This document shows positions 1 to 5,370 of a stretch of 64,000 nt of DNA, one piece after another. Both the position numbers and the translations under genes were made by a program. Each line of letters begins with the position of its first letter. Position 1 is the stretch's first letter. The notes beneath the pieces are model-generated. The model had not been told where the DNA came from and made no database searches. It saw nothing but the letters and a program-made list of their open reading frames with translations. This DNA is from Limnobacter olei. Its GTDB lineage: Bacteria > Pseudomonadota > Gammaproteobacteria > Burkholderiales > Burkholderiaceae_B. The DNA is taken from NCBI RefSeq assembly GCF_029087225.1, contig NZ_JARFJD010000007.1:1-64000 (forward strand). The letters run 5' to 3'.

Positions 1-1
1 C

Positions 2-19
2 GTCGCCCCAGGTGGCGAC
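2..19. repeat. GTCGCC palindrome, copy 1
   Basis: Arms GTCGCC and GGCGAC flank a 6-nt centre. A closely related palindrome lies at 231-248. The two copies bracket about 210 bp in which I see no gene. They could be protein-binding sites or extragenic palindromes of the mobile element; nothing in the sequence decides between these. Confidence 0.55.
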
Positions 20-230
20 CAGTGAAAAAAATTGGCTCAGTGTTTTTTGTCAAATGTCTCTTGCCGTTCCTCGATTGTTGAAAAAATTCAGCGCAAACCA
101 ACTTTTCCGGCCTTCCAGTGATTTGTTTTGATGTTGTTGATAGGCAGGTATACCCAACGCAAAAAATTAGCACAGCAGGCTTATTTTGAATCCTTTCGAA
201 TTGTGCTCGAAACGCTTCGCGGTTGCCTTG

Positions 231-248
231 GTCGCCCCCTGGGGTGAC
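231..248. repeat. GTCGCCCC palindrome, copy 2
   Basis: GTCGCCCC-CT-GGGGTGAC has 8-bp arms with one G-T pair. It shares its outer bases with the palindrome at 2-19. It is followed by a direct repeat of GGTTAATGGTT at 266-276 and 280-290. No gene is visible in 1-628; the stretch is made of repeats and AT-rich sequence. Confidence 0.55.
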
Positions 249-312
249 GAATTGTTTAAAGAAGTGGTTAATGGTTCCTGGTTAATGGTTAGTTGGAGTG
301 CCGTGTCTCGTT

Positions 313-363
313 CGTTGAACAGACGTTGAACGAACGTTGAACGGGTGTTGAACATGTGTTGAT
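313..363. repeat. 11-bp iterated repeat, cluster A (five units)
   Basis: The unit CGTTGAAC or TGTTGAAC starts at 313, 324, 335 and 346, and a degenerate unit TGTTGAT starts at 357. The spacing is exactly 11 bp, so the units face one side of the helix. The core GTT-G-AAC is itself nearly palindromic. Such helically phased iterons are typical of sites for a cooperatively binding protein: a replication initiator, partition protein or element repressor. Which one cannot be told from the sequence. Confidence 0.8.
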
Positions 364-380
364 CGCCCGATGCCTTTTTT

Positions 381-403
381 TATCGAAAAAACCTTTTTCG
401 ATA
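381..403. other. AT-rich perfect hairpin between the iteron clusters
   Basis: TATCGAAAAA and TTTTTCGATA form 10-bp perfect arms with a 3-nt loop, followed by GTTTTTC. It could be a weak bidirectional terminator or a structural part of an origin- or oriT-like region. It sits midway between the two iteron clusters. Confidence 0.5.
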
Positions 404-503
404 GTTTTTCTATGCGCCCACCCCAATTGCTAAACTTTTTAGGGAGCACATCTTTGGTGATGGTGTTCTGTTGGCTTTCCTGTTCAAAATTCGTTGTGGC
501 TGT

Positions 504-544
504 GTTGAACGATCGCTCAACACCCGTTCAACGTTCGTTGAATT
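504..544. repeat. 11-bp iterated repeat, cluster B (four units, mixed orientation)
   Basis: Units start at 504 (GTTGAACG), 515 (GCTCAACA), 526 (GTTCAACG) and 537 (GTTGAATT), again exactly 11 bp apart. Orientation alternates, which fits a near-palindromic GTT-S-AAC core. The cluster ends about 85 bp before mqsR. It clearly belongs to the same family as cluster A at 313-363. Confidence 0.75.
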
Positions 545-588
545 TTTAACCATAATGGGTTGCTGTTCATCTTGTGAATGTGATGTGG

Positions 589-619
589 TTGACTTGTGAA
601 TGCTAACCAAGTAGGTTAG
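589..619 (+). promoter_or_regulatory. mqsRA promoter region with MqsA-type operator
   Basis: The palindrome CTAACC-N5-GGTTAG at 603-619 lies 10 bp before the mqsR start. Its core AACC-N5-GGTT matches the known E. coli MqsA operator AACCT-N3-AGGTT except for one base in the left half. A possible -35 TTGACT is at 589-594, so the palindrome would cover the -10 region. A weaker AACC-N6-GGTT lies at 548-561. Autorepression by MqsA is inferred. Confidence 0.65.
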
Positions 620-628
620 TATTTCGGC

Positions 629-925
629 ATGGAGAAACCAACCCCACACTGTAAATTAAGCAAAGTCTTGGAGCTCTTGGAGTCTGGTAAGGTTCGTGCA
701 ACTCGATCGGCCATACTGGGGGCCACTTCACTGGGGTTTGATTTCCAGGAAATGCTGGCCGTTGTGAAGTCTTTGAAATCAAAAGATTTTCACAAGAGCA
801 TGACTACCCACGCTGATCACACAATTTGGCAAGATGTTTATCGACCGAGTACATCAGCGGGTGATGTTTATCTCAAGCTAACGGTCGTTGATGATGTTCT
901 GATTGTTTCATTCAAGGAGCTTTGA
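629..925 (+). CDS. mqsR: MqsR-type mRNA interferase toxin
   Basis: This 98-residue protein is the toxin of a type II toxin-antitoxin pair. MqsR belongs to the RelE-like fold and cleaves mRNA at GCU codons. Length and sequence follow the E. coli protein closely, including the start MEKxTPH, the block DHTIWQDVYRP and the end VLIVSFKE. The residues equivalent to the E. coli catalytic set are all present: K56, Q68, Y81 and K96. The antitoxin gene follows directly, with its ribosome site inside the toxin's last codons. The toxin-first order is normal for mqsRA. The pair sits in the mobile element that ends at 3710, so it probably helps keep the element in the cell. Confidence 0.95.
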   Translation: MEKPTPHCKLSKVLELLESGKVRATRSAILGATSLGFDFQEMLAVVKSLKSKDFHKSMTTHADHTIWQDVYRPSTSAGDVYLKLTVVDDVLIVSFKEL

Positions 926-927
926 TC

Positions 928-1329
928 ATGAAATGTCCTGTTTGCGGTGCGGCGGAACTGATCCATGACACCCGCGACTTGCCTTACACCTACAAAGGTG
1001 AATCCACTGTTATTTCTGCGGTAACTGCGGATTTTTGCCCGGCCTGTGATGAGTCCATCACTGACATCGCTGAGACTGATCGCGTTATGCGCGAAATGCT
1101 GGAGTTCAACAAACAGGTGAATGCGGCCATTGTTGACCCTGCATTCATCGTTAATGTGAGGAAGAAACTCGACCTGGGCCAAAAAGAAGCAAGTGAGATT
1201 TTTGGCGGTGGTGTTAACGCATTCTCGCGATATGAGAACGGCAAAACCAAACCGCCACTGGCCCTTGTCAAGTTATTGAAAATTCTTGATCGTCATCCAG
1301 ATTTGCTCAACGAAGTGAAAGCTGTTTGA
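928..1329 (+). CDS. mqsA: MqsA-type antitoxin and autorepressor
   Basis: This 133-residue antitoxin neutralises MqsR with its N-terminal zinc domain and represses its own operon with a C-terminal helix-turn-helix. Zinc ligands are visible as C3-x-x-C6 and C37-x-x-C40. The HTH holds GGGVNAFSRYE at about 93-103, with N97 and R101 at the positions that contact DNA in E. coli MqsA. I chose ATG 928 because AAGGAG lies 7 bp upstream at about 914-920; a TTG at 922 overlaps the mqsR stop and adds only two residues. The matching operator is upstream of mqsR at 603-619. Confidence 0.95.
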   Translation: MKCPVCGAAELIHDTRDLPYTYKGESTVISAVTADFCPACDESITDIAETDRVMREMLEFNKQVNAAIVDPAFIVNVRKKLDLGQKEASEIFGGGVNAFSRYENGKTKPPLALVKLLKILDRHPDLLNEVKAV

Positions 1330-1333
1330 TTCA

Positions 1334-1375
1334 AAATCTATTTTGTAAGGCCATATTTTTTTACAAATCAGATTT
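1334..1375 (+). terminator. Terminator after mqsRA
   Basis: Two 15-nt arms (1334-1348 and 1361-1375) pair at 13 positions around an AT-rich loop and run into TTTTTT. It lies just after the mqsA stop and separates the pair from the leftward gene at 1405. Confidence 0.55.
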
Positions 1376-1404
1376 TTTGACAACTCATTTACTGGGTTGA
1401 CAAG

Positions 1405-2157
1405 TCAATACATGGCGCACAATTTTTCTTTAATCATTTCTGCTACAGTTCCTGGAACTATTAGAGAAAAACTCCGCTCATGATTCTCTGATTTTTCAAT
1501 TAATTCACCTTTTGATGAGTATTCAAAATACGAAAGGAGTGCGTGTTTATTTTCGTGGCAATTAATTTTGTGGAAAGTTTTTGAATATCTTGAGTTAGAT
1601 TTTTCTGTCAGTTTGTACATCCAATCCTTTCTATCTTCTTTGCGCACCTCTGAATATGATGGAATTATTGTATTTTCAAAGTGACGCATTTCAATCCATG
1701 CATATAAGTTGCCATTTTCTTTTTTTAGAGTGTCTGAAATTAAAAAATATCCTTGATCTGATGAGTTATTCCCAAGAAAAATATGCATCCGATCATTTAC
1801 GGGTTGTTGTGTGCACGATGATCGAAATTGATCGAGTGACTCTGAAAATCTAATATCTTTGTCAAAAAAATCATTTGCATTTGGTTCTGTTAGAATGTCC
1901 GCATCAATTGGACCCAAAAGATAGAAATTTTTGTTTGAACAATTAAAAATGGATTTCCAGTAAAACGGTTTGCAAGACGCTTCTTCTGTCACTGGGCAAA
2001 TCGGAATATTAATTATTAAAATTTTTGAATTGCCTGCATTTGCTAAAACGCGTTCGACCACTGTTTTATCAAAAAACATTTTTTTCTCTGCAATTACTTG
2101 CTGAGAAATAAATAAACTCAAAAGAAATATAATTGTTTTTTTCAGAGTTGTTTTCAT
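1405..2157 (-). CDS. Exported protein with a surface-adhesin-E-like C-terminal region
   Basis: The 250-residue product starts with a clear signal peptide, a basic MKTTLKK followed by a hydrophobic run ending near VIAEKK. The second half follows the pattern I associate with the adhesin E domain: a strand with W-I-E-M-R, a KINC segment, SYFEYSSKGE, and a closing VPGTVAEMI with a late cysteine. This match is from memory and is moderate. ATG 2157 was chosen because AAAGGA precedes it; an upstream start at 2220 would bury the signal peptide. The gene is strikingly AT-rich compared with the chromosome, which points to recent transfer. It probably is cargo of the mobile element; its role is unknown. 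Confidence 0.6.
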   Translation of the reverse strand: MKTTLKKTIIFLLSLFISQQVIAEKKMFFDKTVVERVLANAGNSKILIINIPICPVTEEASCKPFYWKSIFNCSNKNFYLLGPIDADILTEPNANDFFDKDIRFSESLDQFRSSCTQQPVNDRMHIFLGNNSSDQGYFLISDTLKKENGNLYAWIEMRHFENTIIPSYSEVRKEDRKDWMYKLTEKSNSRYSKTFHKINCHENKHALLSYFEYSSKGELIEKSENHERSFSLIVPGTVAEMIKEKLCAMY

Positions 2158-2235
2158 GTGAATCCTTTGGTTAGCTCCCCTGCGTGGGTACATGCAGGGG
2201 AGTTTATCATCGGTCAACAAAAAACCGCCATCGGA

Positions 2236-2949
2236 TCAACTTCCGATTATTGGTGCTAGGCTTTGGGCAATTTTGGCCATACCTTTGGCCGTGATACGTG
2301 CCTGGGTATTGGTCCATTCGGTGCCATCGCTTTTTTCCCCGGTTGTAATTTTGTGCTCCATCAGACCGGCTTGAATCTTGTCTGAATATGCAAGAAGCTC
2401 AGAACCCATGGGGCGACGGTAAATCCATCGTTGCTGAATCAAAAAGCTGCGAAGCCATTTTTCTTGAACTTGCAGGTTTTTTGCAGCGTCCCGGATGCAG
2501 AAACTGCCTTGACTGGCGGTGGCCAGTCTGTCCAGTGCATGGGCTTTGGGCGCCACCAATGCCAACTGTGCTTCCGCTTTGGCTTTTTGCTCGGCCATAT
2601 CAGCCGCAAGCCTTAATGCTTCGGGCAACGATTGAGGCACCAGGGTGGTGGGTTTTGCTGCACGCTCTTCTAGTTCTTGCCAGCGGTCGATTATTTTGGC
2701 GGTGAATTCAGGGCAGAGTTGAGCGACCACCACCAAGCTGTCTCGTTTTCTCAGGTGGTACTCTTTAACAAATCTTGGGCCAGGCCCATCATTTGGTACT
2801 TCCGCCAGCGGCGGGAGTGTAATTACACCTCTCTCAGAAAGCCGTTCGATTGATCGCTTAACATCGTCGTGGCGCGATTCAACCAAAATTGCGATTTCAC
2901 GGCTGCTCATGGTCAAGGTGCCGGACTGAATCATTGTGATTGCATTCAT
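2236..2949 (-). CDS. Rha-family phage regulatory protein with KilAC antirepressor domain
   Basis: This 237-residue protein has two phage-type parts. Residues 10-100 look like the Rha domain: SSREIAILVESRHDDVKRSIERL followed by the Y-H-L-x-K-x-x-S-L-V-V-V block. Residues 120-237 look like the KilAC antirepressor domain, with LPEALRLAADMAE, FCIRDAAKNLQV and the closing ARITAKGMAKIA. Such proteins act inside the cell as DNA-binding antirepressors or regulators of lysogeny. ATG 2949 has a strong GGGAGG site. It follows the gene at 2964-3266 by 14 bp, probably as one transcript. No phage structural gene is in the window, so this is either the end of a prophage or a remnant. Confidence 0.85.
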   Translation of the reverse strand: MNAITMIQSGTLTMSSREIAILVESRHDDVKRSIERLSERGVITLPPLAEVPNDGPGPRFVKEYHLRKRDSLVVVAQLCPEFTAKIIDRWQELEERAAKPTTLVPQSLPEALRLAADMAEQKAKAEAQLALVAPKAHALDRLATASQGSFCIRDAAKNLQVQEKWLRSFLIQQRWIYRRPMGSELLAYSDKIQAGLMEHKITTGEKSDGTEWTNTQARITAKGMAKIAQSLAPIIGS

Positions 2950-2963
2950 GGTGTTCGCCTCCC

Positions 2964-3266
2964 TTATGCCACGTCAACTTGAACACACCAGACCAAATCA
3001 TTGGCCCAAAGTGATTTGTGGGGATCGAGCAGGCACTTTTTGGCACGTTGCAATGATCGTTGCTGGCCCGACTGGTGCCATTTGATGATGTGCCGGTGGT
3101 TTTCGGGGAAATGCAGGTGATCTGGAACCAAGCCTTCTTTGCGAAGTTGTTCCTCGGTGCCGAAATACCTGGAATGCAGACCCGGAATGCACGAGACGTA
3201 CACATCCTGATTTAAATCGATTGCGAGATTCGTGGGCGCGAATGTCCCGAGATTGAGAGTGCTCAT
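2964..3266 (-). CDS. Hypothetical phage-associated protein
   Basis: I do not recognise this 100-residue protein. It has no signal peptide or membrane segment and contains several His and Trp residues, including ENHRHIIKWHQSGQQ. ATG 3266 is preferred because AAGGA lies 8 bp upstream; the open frame continues further upstream without a ribosome site. It is first in a two-gene leftward unit with the Rha-type gene and is preceded by a leader with a terminator (3411-3443) and a promoter-like site (3509-3536). Confidence 0.6.
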   Translation of the reverse strand: MSTLNLGTFAPTNLAIDLNQDVYVSCIPGLHSRYFGTEEQLRKEGLVPDHLHFPENHRHIIKWHQSGQQRSLQRAKKCLLDPHKSLWANDLVWCVQVDVA

Positions 3267-3410
3267 TGCAGTTTTCCTTGTAACGGTTAGGTAACCGCCA
3301 ACCCCCGACCAAGAGGGTGGGCAGAACTGTGCAGGTTGGTCGACCGAGTACAAGGGCTCGGCAGGGGTTACCCCCTCCCACACAGTCTGCCCAATGGACT
3401 ACTGCGTTGC

Positions 3411-3443
3411 GCAATAAAAAAGCCGCATACCTGTAGGTGCGGC
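3411..3443 (-). terminator. Leader terminator upstream of the phage genes
   Basis: GCCGCA (3422-3427) pairs with TGCGGC (3438-3443), with CC-GG pairs inside. On the minus strand the stem is followed by a run of T. No gene lies between it and the promoter-like site at 3509-3536, so it would stop transcripts before they reach the gene at 3266. That suggests attenuation or antitermination. Confidence 0.6.
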
Positions 3444-3508
3444 CTTACATGCACCTTGTAACTTCGGGCGACCAAGCCCGTTCGTGTTTTTTTCCACGAC
3501 GAACGTAG

Positions 3509-3536
3509 GTTATGCTCATACTGTTTTCTTTGTCAA
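3509..3536 (-). promoter_or_regulatory. Putative sigma-70 promoter for the phage gene pair
   Basis: Read on the minus strand there is a perfect -35 TTGACA (3531-3536) and, 16 bp on, CATAAC (3509-3514) as -10. The repeats at 3553-3585 lie just upstream. Confidence 0.5.
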
Positions 3537-3552
3537 GTTGCCTGCTTTTTCG

Positions 3553-3585
3553 CAAGTGAAATTCAAGTGACTTTCAAGTGAATTA
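3553..3585. repeat. Three 11-bp direct repeats beside a promoter
   Basis: CAAGTGA begins at 3553, 3564 and 3575, exactly 11 bp apart. The array ends 17 bp from the -35 of the leftward promoter at 3509-3536. This is what a repressor or activator array looks like. The core differs from the GTTSAAC repeats at 313-544 although the period is the same. Confidence 0.65.
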
Positions 3586-3662
3586 GGGTACAAAACAGGC
3601 CCTTTTTGGGTAGCGGGGCCATTTTAAATGTTAATTAAATCAACAACTTGCAATTGCGGAAC

Positions 3663-3710
3663 TGGCTACGAACCAAGGGGTCGTGGGTTCGAATCCTGCC
3701 AGCCGCACCA
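3663..3710 (+). other. Attachment site: 3' part of tRNA-Arg(ACG)
   Basis: The segment carries the 3' side of a tRNA: anticodon loop CTACGAA (anticodon ACG, Arg), stem CCAAG, variable loop, T-arm with GGTTCGAATCC, the acceptor strand CAGCCGC, discriminator A and encoded CCA at 3708-3710. The D-arm, the 5' acceptor strand and the 5' side of the anticodon stem are missing, so this is not a working gene. A 3' tRNA fragment next to phage-type genes is the usual sign of a duplicated attachment site left by a tyrosine integrase. The element lies to the left; the intact tRNA should be at its other end. Confidence 0.85.
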
Positions 3711-3720
3711 AATTAAAAAA

Positions 3721-3748
3721 ACCCTCGCTCAAAAGGCGAGGGTTTTTT
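3721..3748 (+). terminator. Rho-independent terminator after the tRNA fragment
   Basis: ACCCTCGC (3721-3728) and GCGAGGGT (3736-3743) form a perfect 8-bp stem followed by six T. It starts 10 bp after the CCA end and is best read as the original terminator of the tRNA-Arg gene, left on the chromosomal side of the element. Confidence 0.9.
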
Positions 3749-3811
3749 GTTTTTTATTTCTCCATTTTAATCATTTTAACTCTTTCAAATCTTGTCAAAA
3801 AACATCGGTTT

Positions 3812-3960
3812 AATCGCACTACGTATTTGTCATGTGCGATTGTAATTATTGCGTATAGAGATTTAATTTGTATTAAATAATGAGGACTAATTTGTTAACA
3901 ATGTATAAAAGCCCTGAAAAATCATAAATATACGTTGACCATGATTGTTGTCAGATGACA
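3812..3960. promoter_or_regulatory. Control region upstream of the pilus operon
   Basis: The 370-bp AT-rich gap between the tRNA terminator and the pilin gene holds two symmetric sites. AATCGCAC (3812-3819) and GTGCGATT (3834-3841) are perfect arms 14 nt apart. TGTCA-GA-TGACA is at 3949-3960. A weak promoter may use TTGACC at 3935-3940. I cannot name the regulators. Confidence 0.4.
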
Positions 3961-4084
3961 GTATCCGTTTGCGAGTTTGTAGCGGTTCACGGAACAGCGT
4001 GTGTTGAGAATCCCCTACATAAGACTACAGAACAACGTAGGTGCTCCAACAGTTTCCATCCAACTTCGACAAGCAAGGTAAATC

Positions 4085-4534
4085 ATGAAAATCGTTAAAA
4101 ACTCTTTGGTTGCTGCAATCGCTCTGGCCACTTCTTCAGTTGCTTTTGCACAGTCAACAACAACTGCAAATTTTTCAGTTTCAGCATCGGTTCTGGCTTT
4201 TTGTAAAGTCAGCGCAAACAACATCGTGATTGCACCAATCACGGCCGGTGACACCACTGGCCCCAAGTCGAGCACTGGTGGCGTGAGTGTTAACTGTACC
4301 AATGCTACAACCTACACCTTGGGCGTTCCTGCCACACTGACTCTGGGTTTGGCTGGCGGCGGTTTTGATATTCCCTCAACCTTGGCGATCGCTGCACCTA
4401 GTGGCACTGGCGCTGGTTTTGGTGCAGGTAAGGTTCAGTCACACACTGTGACAGCGACCATTCAAGAAGCTGCATATGAAAACGCACGTGCCGGTAACTA
4501 CTCCGCGACAACGACTGTGACATTGACTTATTAA
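4085..4534 (+). CDS. Csu-type (SCPU domain) major pilin
   Basis: This 149-residue exported protein is a spore coat U (SCPU) domain subunit as used in archaic chaperone-usher pili such as Csu. A signal peptide ends near VAFAQS at residues 20-22. The mature part starts with a short donor-strand segment and has the family's cysteine pair (FCKVS and VNCTN), a Gly/Ala/Thr-rich body and a C-terminal strand TTTVTLTY. It is first in the operon and is followed by a terminator (4570-4599), an arrangement that would make far more pilin than assembly proteins. It is assembled outside the outer membrane through the chaperone and usher that follow. Confidence 0.88.
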   Translation: MKIVKNSLVAAIALATSSVAFAQSTTTANFSVSASVLAFCKVSANNIVIAPITAGDTTGPKSSTGGVSVNCTNATTYTLGVPATLTLGLAGGGFDIPSTLAIAAPSGTGAGFGAGKVQSHTVTATIQEAAYENARAGNYSATTTVTLTY

Positions 4535-4569
4535 TTCATTCAGGCACATTGTATTGATGCTTAGCAGAG

Positions 4570-4599
4570 CCCCGGCCAAGCGCCGGGGTTTTGTTTTTT
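4570..4599 (+). terminator. Intra-operon terminator after the major pilin gene
   Basis: CCCCGGC (4570-4576) and GCCGGGG (4582-4588) form a 7-bp GC stem followed by a T-rich tail. It lies between the pilin stop (4534) and the chaperone start (4625). Partial readthrough would set the ratio of subunit to assembly machinery. Confidence 0.85.
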
Positions 4600-4624
4600 A
4601 TTAATTACTTTCTGCCACAGGCCT

Positions 4625-5353
4625 ATGAATATCTGGACAAAAATTTCTGCATTTATTCTGCTTTCGATCGCCAGTATCGGCGCACAGGCAGGTAACTTCA
4701 CTGTGTCTTCGGTGAACATTTCAATGCCGTCGCGTCAGCCAACATACGCGTTGACAATTACCAATGAATCCTCGGACGAACCACTGTCCATGCAACTGGA
4801 TACTTTTTTGTGGTCACAGAAAGACGGTCAGGAAGTGTACGAAGCCAGCAAAGACATTTTGATCAGCCCCAGGGTGTTCAACATTGCGCCAGCGGCCTCT
4901 CAAATAGTTCGAATTGCGCTTCGCAATCGCCAAGACTTTCCAGTTGAACAAACTTACAGATTGTTCGTGAAAGAAATTCCTTCCGAGAAGCCACTCGAAG
5001 AGGGTGGCGTTCGCGTTGCTTTGCAAATGAATATACCTGTGCACATCGTGCCCTCCAAGGTGGAGAAAAAGCCGCTCGAGTTCAAGTATCTGAAGTTGCC
5101 AGACGGAAGCCTGGCCCTGAGCGCGCACAACCCTGGCAACGTGTATGTGAAAGCAGTCGAAGTAAAAATTATTGATACAGCCACAGGTTTACCACTGGAG
5201 TCGGCCCCACCGGTCATACAAGTGTTGTCGGGGGCAACCAAGATTTTCCCTTTGGCTGCAGCAGGCGCAAGCACTCTGCCCGGCAAAAAGCTGAAAATTC
5301 AAGCAATAGGTGAAGGACTATTGATTGATCAAACTGTTTCCTTCGACAACTGA
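4625..5353 (+). CDS. Periplasmic pilus chaperone (PapD/CsuC type)
   Basis: The 242-residue protein has a signal peptide ending at AQAGNF and two Ig-like domains. The first holds the family pattern YALTITNESSD followed by VFNIAPAASQIVRIALR and TYRLFVKEIP; the second starts near PLEFKYLK. In the periplasm it would bind each SCPU subunit and pass it to the usher. The start ATG 4625 lies 91 bp after the pilin stop, past a terminator. The usher gene follows after 17 bp. Length is normal for the family. Confidence 0.9.
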   Translation: MNIWTKISAFILLSIASIGAQAGNFTVSSVNISMPSRQPTYALTITNESSDEPLSMQLDTFLWSQKDGQEVYEASKDILISPRVFNIAPAASQIVRIALRNRQDFPVEQTYRLFVKEIPSEKPLEEGGVRVALQMNIPVHIVPSKVEKKPLEFKYLKLPDGSLALSAHNPGNVYVKAVEVKIIDTATGLPLESAPPVIQVLSGATKIFPLAAAGASTLPGKKLKIQAIGEGLLIDQTVSFDN

Positions 5354-5370
5354 TCCGGCATTGGTGATCA

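Noticed and set aside
313-544. Possible CRISPR array
   Set aside because: The repeats are 7-8 bp every 11 bp with 3-4 bp gaps; CRISPR repeats are longer and separated by unique spacers, and no cas gene is present.
410-649. Leftward 79-codon frame overlapping the mqsRA control region
   Set aside because: It covers the iterons and the mqsRA operator, has no ribosome site, and its protein shows no coherent pattern.
2388-2705. Rightward frame inside the Rha/KilAC gene
   Set aside because: The opposite strand encodes a clear Rha/KilAC protein; the frame is a shadow rich in Cys, Trp and Pro.
3630-3710. Complete tRNA-Arg gene
   Set aside because: The 5' acceptor strand and D-arm are missing and the 5' side of the anticodon stem does not pair fully, so only a 3' fragment remains.
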